13,469 nucleotides of DNA, from positions 1-13,469 of the forward strand of contig JAEWRE010000006.1 of the NCBI GenBank assembly GCA_023460235.1. Direction: 5' to 3'. The DNA is from Bacillota bacterium. Lineage in GTDB: Bacteria > Bacillota > Clostridia > TANB77 > CAG-465. Position numbers and translations under genes: made by a program. Positions within the stretch are counted from its first letter, which is position 1, and every line of letters starts with the position of its first letter. Of this stretch, positions 1 to 8,500 are shown piece by piece. The notes under the pieces are model-generated. The model did not search any database. It was not told where the DNA came from and saw only the letters and a list, made by a program, of their open reading frames with translations.

Positions 1-99
1 CACATACTTATCTCCATCGTATTTTGCTACGATTCGATTAAACTTACTTCTGTTGAGAAATGCAGTCAGTTGAGCGAAAACGTATTTATCTTGAAACAT
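1..99 (-). CDS. IS4-family transposase, N-terminal fragment (runs off window)
   Basis: The minus strand is open from an ATG at 99 to the window edge, giving 33 codons. The peptide begins MFQDKYVFAQLTAFL and continues with RIVAKYDGDKYV. This matches the start I know for IS4-family (DDE) transposases of Bacteroidota, which typically begin with a YVFAQL..FL block, then a F.R.V.KYDG.KYV block. A DDE transposase would cut and paste its own element. The catalytic domain lies outside the window, so activity cannot be judged. About 100 bases upstream of the ATG, at 202-213, is a sequence also found inverted at 13351-13362, which suits a terminal inverted repeat. Family assignment is from memory of the N-terminal motif; the gene may be intact or cut at a contig end. 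Confidence 0.8.
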   Translation of the reverse strand, partial: MFQDKYVFAQLTAFLNRSKFNRIVAKYDGDKYV

Positions 100-201
100 A
101 TGCTATTCAATTAAGAATGCAAAGTAACAGAATCAAATCCGTTCGCTCGAATAATCGTTGTATAAGACTAATATTCAATCATTACAAAGAACTCTTTGCG
201 T

Positions 202-213
202 TTTTTAGTGGAC
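202..213 (-). repeat. Probable terminal inverted repeat of the left IS4-type element (5' end)
   Basis: The + strand reads TTTTTAGTGGAC, the exact reverse complement of GTCCACTAAAAA at 13351-13362 near the other edge of the window. It lies about 100 bases upstream of the transposase start at 99, the usual place for the 5' terminus of an IS4-like element. The true tip could extend a few bases further: 198-215 reads GCG...CGC, which would make the outermost bases ambiguous. No target-site duplication can be tested because the other end of this element is outside the window. Confidence 0.6.
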
Positions 214-609
214 GCTTATGAGTATATTTTAAAGATTAAACACGTTTCGTATCAGATGGAGACAAAGTTATTGAAAATCTAGAAATTAAGACATATTATT
301 TATATTTTCTTGATTATAAGCAAGCACTAGAATAAAGGAATGAAATAGCCAATCTGGATCACATTTATGAGCTAACAAACAAATTTATTATTCATAAAAT
401 AATAATGTCTTTATGCCAAAACACAGCACTATAAGTAGAACAATTATATCATAAGGAGAATTGAAAACTTTATCTTTCAGTCAGATCTGTCTATATTTGG
501 CATACCCCCATTGTATTTTTGTCTGAGCAAATAGTAACAGCTCTATTATTCGCTTCTGAAAATATTTCCATATATTTCTTCTAGCTGTTAGCTTCCCTTT
601 TTTAGGACG
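214..609. other. Gene-free AT-rich stretch between IS end and istA remnant
   Basis: No convincing gene is visible on either strand. The longest open stretch on the + strand in the left half (240-335) has no start codon and only 31 codons. The right half (481-609) is continuous with a minus-strand reading frame that continues opposite the istA remnant, and I do not regard it as a gene. No tRNA, obvious terminator or CRISPR-like repeat is seen. It is most likely decayed intergenic or mobile-element DNA. Confidence 0.5.
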
Positions 610-988
610 GATTTTGCCGCCTTTGCTCAACATTACGGAAATACTGTTATCCCCGACCGGGTTCGCAAGCCCAAAGACAAGGCTTTGGTTGAGGGGGGAT
701 CCAAGCTTATCTACCGGAGTATTTACACCAAACTTCATGAATAGGAGTTCTACGATTTGGCTTCACTTAACGTGACCATCAAGGTTGCCCTTGAGCTGCA
801 CAACAATGCTCCCTTTAGTGGTCGAAGTTATACTCGCCGGGAACAGTATAAAGAGATAGAACGTGAGTACATGGGGCCTTTAAACCCTATCCACTTTGAA
901 CTTAAGCAGCGACATACGGCTACCGTCCAAAAAAAATGGTTACATCCGCTTGGAAAGGCATTATTATAGTGTCCCTTACCAGCATATC
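610..988 (+). pseudogene. istA: IS21-family istA transposase remnant, frameshifted and with an in-frame stop
   Basis: Reading the + strand from 610 gives IstA-type sequence: FAQHYG, then RKPKDKALVEG and KLIYRSIYTKLHE, a TAG stop at 742-744, then EFYDLASLN, HNNAPFSGRSYTRREQ, and PLNPIHFELKQRHTATV. The frame then shifts at an 8-A run (929-936). With one fewer A it resumes as KNGYIRL and HYYSVPYQHI. These are characteristic central to C-terminal IstA blocks; the RKPKDKALVEG stretch belongs to the end of the DDE catalytic core region. The N-terminus, the extreme C-terminus and the partner istB are missing. Similarity stops near 988, only about 25 bases from the end of the Sel1 gene, so the IS21 element or its deletion defines the downstream edge of the operon. 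Non-functional. Confidence 0.88.
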
Positions 989-1013
989 TACCCTTTCACG
1001 CGAAGTTTTTTCC

Positions 1014-1229
1014 CTACACCCACGCATCAAACCTGCCGTCATCGTCTATTATCTCGTCATCGTAGGTGTTTTGTGCATCTTCATGCCCTTGCTCAGCGGA
1101 CTTTTCAAGCCATTCCATGCCTTGCCAATATGTGTCGGCATCGGCAATAAGTATTATTCCTAACTCGTATTGCGCTTGTGCATCGCCTTTATGGGCTAAC
1201 TTTGTGAATGGTTCTATTGATTTGTTCAT
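1014..1229 (-). CDS. Short Sel1-repeat protein
   Basis: This is a 71-residue product starting at an ATG 11 bases after the SUKH gene stop, as the last gene of the operon. Residues about 11-53 fit one Sel1-like repeat: LAHKGDAQAQYELG, then a short acidic insert, then WLEKSAEQGHEDAQ. Sel1 repeats are TPR-like helical hairpins that mediate protein-protein contacts. One repeat is little for a stable solenoid, since family members usually carry several. The acidic tail (DDEIIDDDGRFDAWV) ends about 25 bases from the IS21 remnant, so the gene may have been shortened by that insertion, though it has a normal stop. There is no signal peptide, so it is probably cytoplasmic. Its role is unknown; an adaptor role is a guess from the family. 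Confidence 0.75.
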   Translation of the reverse strand: MNKSIEPFTKLAHKGDAQAQYELGIILIADADTYWQGMEWLEKSAEQGHEDAQNTYDDEIIDDDGRFDAWV

Positions 1230-1240
1230 TACTCAAATGT

Positions 1241-1990
1241 TTATACAAGCCATTTCATCATCTCGTTTGTGAAGAAATCGTCAAATGTATCGTATTCGTC
1301 CCAAATGTCTAAGCAACAAATATCGCGTGATTCGTACTTTTTTGTGCGCAAGTTATAAGTGTATAAATCGTCATCTATTCGTCCAAAAAATATCAGGTAC
1401 TCAATATCCTCATAATCTGCTCTATAATTACGATTTTGGATTGTGGAATTAATAATTTCGTTATCGTTTGTACCGAAAATCTGCATTCCGTTAAATTCCA
1501 TACCGTTGCATATTTTTAGGAAATCTGCAATGTCTTTTGGCAAAGGTGGAATATTATTTTCCGATAGCTTTGTATTGCAACTTTTGATTTCATTTTCTGT
1601 TGCAGGTTTGTTTACAATAGCGTTTTCATTGATATTTTGTATAGTTTTTCTAATATTCATTGTATCATTAAATTCAAATAAAGCTTTGATAATCAGAATA
1701 CAGTGAGTGTCGTAAGATACATTCAGAAAGGGCGTTGAAAAAAAACGGTTTTCAAAATCGAGCGTAAAAATACCTGCGTCTAATATCAACTCTTCATATT
1801 GCCACGAAACATTCCCTTGTATCTGCTTTTCAGACTTTTGAGTAAGATTAATATAAAAATTATCGAAACAAATTTCGTTTTTCTTTAAAATATCATCTAT
1901 CGAAGATTCTTTATCCAAAATTCCTTCTTCTCCAGCTCCTGGACGGAAACGTGTATAAGCAGTGAGTTTTATTGATGTAATATTTTGCAT
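1241..1990 (-). CDS. SMI1/KNR4 (SUKH) family protein with unknown N-terminal domain
   Basis: The product has 249 residues. The C-terminal half (about 129-249) looks like a SMI1/KNR4 or SUKH domain: PATENEIKSCNTKL, then PPLPKDIADFLKICNGMEFNG, with MQIFGT straight after, and a hydrophobic and acidic end including EYLIFFGRIDDD. The FL..CNG..FNG pattern is typical of YrhA-like members. SUKH domains are known as immunity proteins of polymorphic toxins and as binding modules in eukaryotic regulators. The first 120 residues are not recognised. No toxin gene is adjacent, so an immunity role is not supported by the immediate context; a binding or adaptor role inside this operon is equally possible. 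No signal peptide is seen, so it is probably cytoplasmic. The ATG lies 13 bases after the preceding gene. Confidence 0.8.
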   Translation of the reverse strand: MQNITSIKLTAYTRFRPGAGEEGILDKESSIDDILKKNEICFDNFYINLTQKSEKQIQGNVSWQYEELILDAGIFTLDFENRFFSTPFLNVSYDTHCILIIKALFEFNDTMNIRKTIQNINENAIVNKPATENEIKSCNTKLSENNIPPLPKDIADFLKICNGMEFNGMQIFGTNDNEIINSTIQNRNYRADYEDIEYLIFFGRIDDDLYTYNLRTKKYESRDICCLDIWDEYDTFDDFFTNEMMKWLV

Positions 1991-2003
1991 TATTTAAACT
2001 GTA

Positions 2004-2600
2004 TTACTCTAAAAAGATTTGTCTTATCGGCAATCCGTCTTTTAACTTTTGTTCCGAAACAAACTCAAATGTCCCGTCTGTAAACATCTCTATTTCAGCA
2101 ACAAAAAGAATATCGCCATAAATCATATTGCAGGTAATCACACAGGTTTCGTCTTCAATTTCAACTTTTGCCGACTTTATATTTACCGTTAAAAAAGCAA
2201 TCTCATCTTGCGTTGGAATTTGCGAATATTCCACATCGTCAATGCTTTGCACTAAACGCAATGTGCCTTGTTCGCTTTGAATGTTGCCAAGTACGAATTT
2301 AAGATAATCAATGATGTTGTCATCGTTGATATTTAATCCTAATTTTTCGAGATTATCAAAAATGCAATCGCGAGTTCCGTCCAATTTTACAACGTCATTA
2401 TTAGTTCTATTCCACAGATAATCAATAGTTACCAGTGGAATAGTAGAGAATGTTTTTGCTGAAATCAGATTGTAATTTTCAAAAAACGAAAGCCCTTCAA
2501 GTTGCAAATACGTTTTCTCGGCATCAAACAGATTGAAACTCAATTTTGAATTTAAAATCGGAATAAGCAATCGGCTTTCTTTTTGCGAAATATCTTTCAT
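2004..2600 (-). CDS. Conserved-operon protein of unknown function
   Basis: The product has 198 residues and I do not recognise a family. It lacks a signal peptide, membrane segment or cysteine cluster, so it is likely a soluble cytoplasmic protein. The N-terminal half contains mixed helical stretches such as CIFDNLEKLGLNI and IIDYLKFVLGNI. The C-terminal half looks beta-rich, with alternating hydrophobic and polar residues (AFLTVNIKSAKVEIE, CVITCNMIYGDILFVAEIEM). It lies 6 bases after the PP2C gene and 13 bases before the SUKH gene, so it is translated with the phosphatase. Being in the middle of the operon argues that it is a working part or substrate of the system. Start chosen at the ATG just after the PP2C stop. 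Confidence 0.75.
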   Translation of the reverse strand: MKDISQKESRLLIPILNSKLSFNLFDAEKTYLQLEGLSFFENYNLISAKTFSTIPLVTIDYLWNRTNNDVVKLDGTRDCIFDNLEKLGLNINDDNIIDYLKFVLGNIQSEQGTLRLVQSIDDVEYSQIPTQDEIAFLTVNIKSAKVEIEDETCVITCNMIYGDILFVAEIEMFTDGTFEFVSEQKLKDGLPIRQIFLE

Positions 2601-2606
2601 AATTTT

Positions 2607-3362
2607 TCAGTTTTTCATATAACTGATATTCAACACAATAACACTTATATTATCTTTTCCGCCTGCATCTTTTGCTTTTTCCACAAGTATTTTTGCAGGA
2701 CCATTTTGCGAAAGCAGATTCTCAACTTCATCATCGGAAACCATGTCTGAAAGTCCGTCAGAACAGATTAAGAAAATATCGTTATCAAAAATCTGTTCCG
2801 TAATATTTCTTATATCAATAAACGCTTCGTTATCAGCGCCTAATGAATTGTAAATAATATTATTAGGCACAGAGTTATCTCCCGTCAATCCACGCATTGA
2901 ATGGTCGGTGGAAAGCTGCTTCAGGACACCATCGCGAAAGCGATACAAGCGACTGTCGCCAATATTTAGGCTGAAAATCATTTTCTCGTAAAACATAATT
3001 CCACAAAAAGTAGCACCCATTCCTTGCAGATTTTCATTTTTATAACCTGACTTAATAATATAATTATGTGCTATTTGCGTCCAATTTTTGATTTGCGATA
3101 CTATCTCGTGTTCATCTAAATTTGCCGAAAGATTATATAAAAAATCCGTGAACGATTTAAGAGCAACTTCCGATGCAACTTCGCCTCCATTGTGTCCGCC
3201 CATTCCATCAGCAACAATAGCCATAAAACGTGCATTATCAGTTAGTTCATATTTGTTTTCAGCAGACTTATCTCTATAAAGTTCGCCGTCAAGCAAAATC
3301 ATGTCTTCGTTGTTTTGCCTCACACAGCCAATATCGCAAATCAAATCGGTTCTTATTATCAT
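2607..3362 (-). CDS. PP2C-family (PPM) Ser/Thr protein phosphatase
   Basis: This metal-dependent phosphatase should remove phosphate from Ser/Thr, presumably on substrates of the operon kinase. At 251 residues it is the usual length for a stand-alone bacterial PP2C. The canonical motifs are present in order: RQNNED at 15-20, VADGMGGHNGG at 50-60 (metal ligands D52 and G53), GMGATF at 114-119, NIGDSRLYR at 133-141, SDGLSD at 201-206 (D202) and GGKDNISVIVL at 234-244 (D237). All key acidic residues are kept, so it is probably active. There is no signal peptide or membrane segment, placing it in the cytoplasm with the kinase domain. It starts 3 bases after the stop of the SH3-like membrane protein and ends 6 bases before the next gene, indicating translational coupling. 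It parallels PppA-like phosphatases in other kinase/FHA switches. Confidence 0.95.
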   Translation of the reverse strand: MIIRTDLICDIGCVRQNNEDMILLDGELYRDKSAENKYELTDNARFMAIVADGMGGHNGGEVASEVALKSFTDFLYNLSANLDEHEIVSQIKNWTQIAHNYIIKSGYKNENLQGMGATFCGIMFYEKMIFSLNIGDSRLYRFRDGVLKQLSTDHSMRGLTGDNSVPNNIIYNSLGADNEAFIDIRNITEQIFDNDIFLICSDGLSDMVSDDEVENLLSQNGPAKILVEKAKDAGGKDNISVIVLNISYMKN

Positions 3363-3365
3363 TTT

Positions 3366-4964
3366 TTAGTAATTTGTATGAGTACTAGAATGAGCATAAG
3401 AATCCTTGTACTTCCTGTCTAATTCTATCAGTTGTTGAGAATATGTAAAATATATTTCTCCACAACATGAGCAAACGTGCGTATGTTTGTAGTCAAGCAC
3501 TCTGTATAAAACATCGTACATATCATACTGATAAGTTCTGGTTGTTTCCGAGTGATTCTGAACATTTTCTAACTTCTTTCGGTAATTCCTTTTTGAACCA
3601 TCAGAATAAACATCATAGGTTGTGACTTCATCAGCAGTTTGCCATTTTTTTGTGGCTGAATTGAGTAATTTTCCTCTCTTTTCTTCTTTACGCCACTCTT
3701 TTTTGTCGCCTATCAATTCCTTTTTCTGATGATTGATTGAATACAAACGCTTGCAATTGGCACATCTTTGTGGTGGATTATAGCTGAAAAAATCTTGCAC
3801 ACGTCCATTTGCAAAGAATAGCACATGAATCAGTATTGGAATGAAAAACCACCACAAAAACATGTAGCTCAATCCAAGTACCAACCAAATGTATGTTGTG
3901 ATAATTGCAGTGACTAAAAATAAAATCGGGAAAAACTTATTGCTAACAAATATCAACGGATAACGCAGTTTTAACAAACCAAAAAGCAAAAGTGGTATCA
4001 GCAAATTTGTAACAAAAATCCACAATAAGCCGCCAATTCCGACAAAAACAGCCCATGCAATTGAAATTGCTTTATTGAAATTAGAATTTGTGTAATCGGC
4101 TAAAGCAGGCGTTTCGAAAGTGTTTCCTTTGATGAGAGTTGCAAAAAAACCGACATCTAATATCTTATCTGAAAATGGCAGATATTTTAGGAATAACCTA
4201 TTATTCAGAAACCACGATTTCTTATAATTGGCAGCCTCTTCCATTGAGTATGACTTAACAATATCATTTTCAAAAACAATGGTAGGTTTGTAGAAAATTC
4301 CGTTTTTTTTGTCGAAAACTCTCAATTCGTAAAGCGCTTTTTTTTGTCCGTTTTTATTTAAAACTACCAAAGCTTTGCTGTAAATATTTTCGGTTTCATC
4401 AAAAGTTTTCCCAAGATAAAGCCTTTCAAACTTCTGTTTCGACATGTAGCAACTTCTTCTATCGTTGAGCGTATATTTTGCCAACTCGTATCCTTTTTCT
4501 GTGATTATAGCGTCTGCCCTTACCGTTCCTATTTTACCATCATCGGATTTTATGTCGTACAATGTGCAACTTCCTTCTTTTTTAGAAAGTCCGATAAGAT
4601 TAACGATTTCGCCGTTTTTAACAGACAGCCCATCTACTTTCTTTTCTTTGAAAACAATAGCCTTGTCGTCAATGGCGTCCTGCTGTACAAAGCCACGTTG
4701 TCCGCTTTTGGTCTGCACCCAAAATTTGATACTGTAATTTGACCTTGTTTGTCCTAAAATGACGACAGTGTCGCCTTTGTTGATTTTTTCTATTTCATTA
4801 TCTTCGTAAGAGAGTGTTGTACTCTTGATAGCCACTGCTTTTTCGCCGGCAGGTTTGGTCTTTGGGTACATCGAAACAATTACAATAACGATTAATATCG
4901 CCGTCAACAGTAGCGACCATAATGTTATGTCGAAAAAATTACTGTTTTTAAAGAATTTAAACAT
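3366..4964 (-). CDS. Membrane protein with SH3-like extracytoplasmic region and C-terminal split zinc-binding region
   Basis: The product has 532 residues. A short basic N-terminus is followed by a membrane segment at about 12-32. Residues about 40-155 look like two bacterial SH3-type beta units: AIKSTTLSYEDNEIEKINKGDTV and WVQTKSGQRGFV resemble SH3b folds, and a weaker second copy ends in DDGKIGTVRADAI. The region to about 295 should lie outside the cytoplasm if the N-terminus is inside. A hydrophobic block at about 298-385 holds three to four more membrane segments. The tail carries CANC at 401-404 and CSCC at 498-501, which could form one zinc ribbon around a charged insert of about 93 residues. 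Membrane-segment parity is unclear, so the side of the tail is uncertain; a cytoplasmic zinc site seems more likely. The enzyme activity, if any, is unknown. A role as sensor or membrane anchor of the complex is inferred. Confidence 0.8.
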   Translation of the reverse strand: MFKFFKNSNFFDITLWSLLLTAILIVIVIVSMYPKTKPAGEKAVAIKSTTLSYEDNEIEKINKGDTVVILGQTRSNYSIKFWVQTKSGQRGFVQQDAIDDKAIVFKEKKVDGLSVKNGEIVNLIGLSKKEGSCTLYDIKSDDGKIGTVRADAIITEKGYELAKYTLNDRRSCYMSKQKFERLYLGKTFDETENIYSKALVVLNKNGQKKALYELRVFDKKNGIFYKPTIVFENDIVKSYSMEEAANYKKSWFLNNRLFLKYLPFSDKILDVGFFATLIKGNTFETPALADYTNSNFNKAISIAWAVFVGIGGLLWIFVTNLLIPLLLFGLLKLRYPLIFVSNKFFPILFLVTAIITTYIWLVLGLSYMFLWWFFIPILIHVLFFANGRVQDFFSYNPPQRCANCKRLYSINHQKKELIGDKKEWRKEEKRGKLLNSATKKWQTADEVTTYDVYSDGSKRNYRKKLENVQNHSETTRTYQYDMYDVLYRVLDYKHTHVCSCCGEIYFTYSQQLIELDRKYKDSYAHSSTHTNY

Positions 4965-4992
4965 GACATTCTATTTTTTAATGTTAATAATT

Positions 4993-5547
4993 TTATTCAA
5001 CAATAAATTTAGTGTCGTAGAAGGCTATTTCGTCTCCTATGTTAATAATAACGGGCTGTTGTGTAGCTATTTGCTTACCGTTTACAAATGTTCCGTTAGT
5101 TGATTCTAAGTCGATTATTTCCCAACTGCCGTTGTTGTTTCTCTGAATTTTTGCATGAGTCCCGGAAACATATCCTTGCGAGCAAAAAGTATCTATATAT
5201 TCGCCAGTTCGTCTGCCGATGATAGCGCCATTTTTTAGGACTAACTTCGCATTTATGGATTTTCCCACCAAAAACTGCGGATTAGCCTTTTGGGGAATAA
5301 TTCGAGTCGCCTTTTCGGCTGGTACAGTAGTATTGCTTGCTATAGCGACAGCTTCCTCTTTGTTTTCAGGTTGCACAGATGCTGCCTGAGCTTCAACAAG
5401 CCGAGTCCCGCATTGACTACAGATCTTCCCTTTCCTGAATCCGTGTCCTTTTGTGCAAACTCTTAGCTTTTCGCCACATTGGTCGCAAAAATAACTATCG
5501 CTTTCTATTCCTTTTTCACAAAATGGACAAATTACTAATTCTGACAT
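4993..5547 (-). CDS. Zinc-ribbon and FHA-domain protein (phosphothreonine reader)
   Basis: The product has 184 residues. The N-terminus has one clear zinc ribbon (Cys 7, 10, 21, 24) and a second CH/CC set (Cys31, His35, Cys43, Cys46). A linker of low complexity (about 50-90) leads to a C-terminal FHA domain. Its signature residues are all present: G111-R112, VSGTHAKI at 127-134 (S128, H131) and DLESTNGTFVNG at 146-157 (N151, G152, N156). FHA domains bind phosphothreonine peptides, so this protein should recognise Thr phosphorylated by the operon kinase, and its zinc ribbons probably bind another partner. The usual Arg after the conserved Ser is Gly here (VSGTH), a mild departure. It is soluble and cytoplasmic. 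The gene sits 12 bases after the AAA+ gene, hinting that it links the AAA+ machine to phosphorylated partners. Confidence 0.95.
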   Translation of the reverse strand: MSELVICPFCEKGIESDSYFCDQCGEKLRVCTKGHGFRKGKICSQCGTRLVEAQAASVQPENKEEAVAIASNTTVPAEKATRIIPQKANPQFLVGKSINAKLVLKNGAIIGRRTGEYIDTFCSQGYVSGTHAKIQRNNNGSWEIIDLESTNGTFVNGKQIATQQPVIINIGDEIAFYDTKFIVE

Positions 5548-5559
5548 TATTTGGTATTT

Positions 5560-8500
5560 TTATTTATTGTGCAACATATCATCTTCTATCAAAACTGTAA
5601 GTTCGTTTTTATCAAAATTGGAATTATCCATATATCGCTGGATACGTGAGCTTTGCCTTGTTTTTACCGCTGCAAGATACTCGTTTACTTCGCGAGCATT
5701 TGCAAAATCATCACCACGATTTTCATATAAATCATTAAAATACTTTCTCATAGCTTTCTCGGCATCGGTAGTAAGCGTTAGCTGGTCTTTCCTAGCCTTT
5801 AACAAAAATATTTGAGCTAACTCGTCTCCATTATAATCATCAAATTTTATCACCTTATTAAACCGCGACTTCAAACCACTGTTGGTTTTCAGCCACATAC
5901 TCATTTCGTAAGGATATCCTGCCACAATACAAATAATTTTCCCTCTATTGTCTTCCATTAGTTTTAGCAGAGTTGCAGTAGCTTCCTTCCCAAAAGTATC
6001 GCCATCAGATTGGTACAATGCGTATGCCTCGTCAATAAACAACACACCACCCATAGCGCCCATAAAAGTTTCTTTGGTTTTTTGTGCTGTAAATCCCTGA
6101 TACATATCTACTAATCCATCGCGTGCTGTTTCTATCAGCTTGTTGCTCGGAAGCACATCTAAAGCATAGAAAATGTTAGCCATTATACGGGCAATAGTAG
6201 TTTTGCCTGTTCCCGGATTTCCTTCAAAAATATAATGGTCTTTCAACTTCTCAAATTTCTTACCCAAAATTTCCGCTTTAGCCCTTTCTACTTTGATGTA
6301 ATTGGCTATTTCTCTAATTTCCCTTTTCACGTTTTCCAACCCTATAAGCTGATTTAGCTCGCCAAGATAATCCTTTTCATCGAGTGGCTTTGGCTCGTCG
6401 TATGGAATATCCTCTGCTTCAATTGTTTTATATATCTCTTCCGTGATTTCTCCTCCGTTCCTTTTCAGTTCGGCAAGACGATTTGATTTGCGAATTTGCG
6501 TTTTCGAAAGTACCTTAATAACTTCTCCTGCGTTACCGAAGTTTTCTTTTTTGGTTTCAACCATTTTAGTAATCAGCTTTCGCAATATAATTTCGGCCTC
6601 TTCGGTGAGAATTAGTCCACTTTTTTTTGCATTAATCAAAAATATTTCAAAAAGTTGGTCTGAGCTATAATCATCTATATGTAAGCGAGTTGTAAAACGG
6701 CGTTCAAAACCTGGATTTGCTTTCTCTATAAATCGATCTATCTGTTTTTTGTATCCGGCTACAATTACAATAAATTTTCCTGCATCTTTACTCATACGTG
6801 TCATAAGCGCTTCGGTAGCCTGCACGCCTGTATCATCAATATTTCCGACATTATCGATTTTTGCCAAATTGTAAGCCTCATCAATCAACAGAGTTGCACC
6901 CATAGCCTCATCACAAGCCTTGTCCATTCGCTTGGCGGTATCATTGACTATTGAACTTAAAATATCTTTTGGTTCTTTCACAACAACTTTTCCGGAAGGC
7001 AACAGCCCGATAGCTTTAAAAATTTCGCCTAATTTGTTTGCAACCGTTGTTTTTCCTGTGCCCGGGTTTCCCGTGAGCGCTATATGCACATTTGTAAGTT
7101 CAGCTTTGCCAAAACCTTTCTCTTGCATCTCTTTATCTATTTGCAACTTGGTCGCCAGCTGACGAATTTCTCGCTTAACACTGTCCATACCGATAAACTG
7201 CTCCAATTCAGCCATAATCGTATCCAAATCCTTTTCTTTCAGATTTTCTTCGCCTTCGATGTCGGCACGAATGATTGTATGTATTTCTTCTTGCGATAAT
7301 ACGCGACTTTCTAATGTTTTTTGTATTCTCAAACTGCGATTTTTGAGAGTTTTTTCAAATACATTGCGGACTTCGCGAGCATTTCCAAAAGTCCTCACAT
7401 CTCTCGAAATATACATTCTGTTAAAGAAATTTGAAATATTTTTCCCGGCATCATCGTCTAAAATTAATTTTTCACTTTTAACCATTCGGCGAAAAATCTC
7501 TGTAAGCTCGGCTGAGTTATAGTCTTTAAAATTAATAGTTTCATTAAATCTGGACTTCATTCCAGAATTTGCAGATAGAAAATCTGCCATTTCTTTTGAG
7601 TAACCGGCTGCAATCGTAACCATTTTGCCTCGATTGTCCTCAATAAGTTTTAAAAGAGTATCAATAGCCTCTTTTCCAAAACTATCGTTTTCGTCTTTAT
7701 TAATAGAATAGGCTTCGTCAATAAATAGGATACCGCCCATTGCTCGCTGAAACACGTTTTCCACTTTAGGCGCTGTTTGCCCGACAAATTCTGCCACTAA
7801 ATCATCGCGTGAGACTTCAACCAATTGACCAACAGGCAAGACTTCAAGAGAGTTTAGAATATCAGCAAAAATGCGAGCTATAGTAGTTTTGCCCGTCCCG
7901 GGATTTCCCAAAAACAAAAAATGATCCTTTATTTCTCGCTTAGCATCATCGCCATGTATAAGTTTGTCGGTTTCCAGCTTGGTAATAATCTTTTCGATAG
8001 AATGTTTTACTTCGTCAATCCCAACAAACCTATCAAGTTCTTTAAGAATTTCATTGTATGTTTTTTGAACAAATTCCTGATTGGTTATATCTTCTATTTC
8101 AACGCTTTGAGCACTATAATTCCGTTTTATAACATTTGCAAAAATATCTGATGCAATTCTCGCAGCTAAGTGTCCGTTGCCAAAATCAGCTTTTTTGTTC
8201 CTAAACTCATATTTGAAAACACGGTTAAGTTTGGCTTTTGCTTCTTCGCTCAAAGTCAGCTCGTCGTAGTCATTGAAAAGTTTTTTCTTACATATTTCAG
8301 TCAATTCCTCAACAAAAAAATCTTTTAATTCGAAATTATACTCAAACCTGTTGGCAATATCCGGATTTGCTAACATAAATGCCTTTAGTCCCGACAATCC
8401 CGAAAGGATAACAATAGGGTCGTTATTCCATTGGTCGTTCATACATTTAAACAGCTTATCCAAGTTGTTTATATCGTTGGCAGCGCTTTGCGGCAGAAGT

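Noticed and set aside
240..335. 31-codon open stretch on the + strand (contains DGDKVIENLEIKTYYLYF)
   Set aside because: No start codon, very short, and no family resemblance; at best a gene remnant.
481..738. 85-codon reading frame on the minus strand starting at 738
   Set aside because: Most of it lies opposite the istA remnant, whose + strand reading gives clear transposase motifs; the minus-strand peptide resembles nothing I know.
936..1163. Reading frames on the + strand overlapping the Sel1 gene
   Set aside because: They continue past the istA similarity into sequence opposite the Sel1 gene and lose any recognisable motif; only the part up to about 988 belongs to istA.
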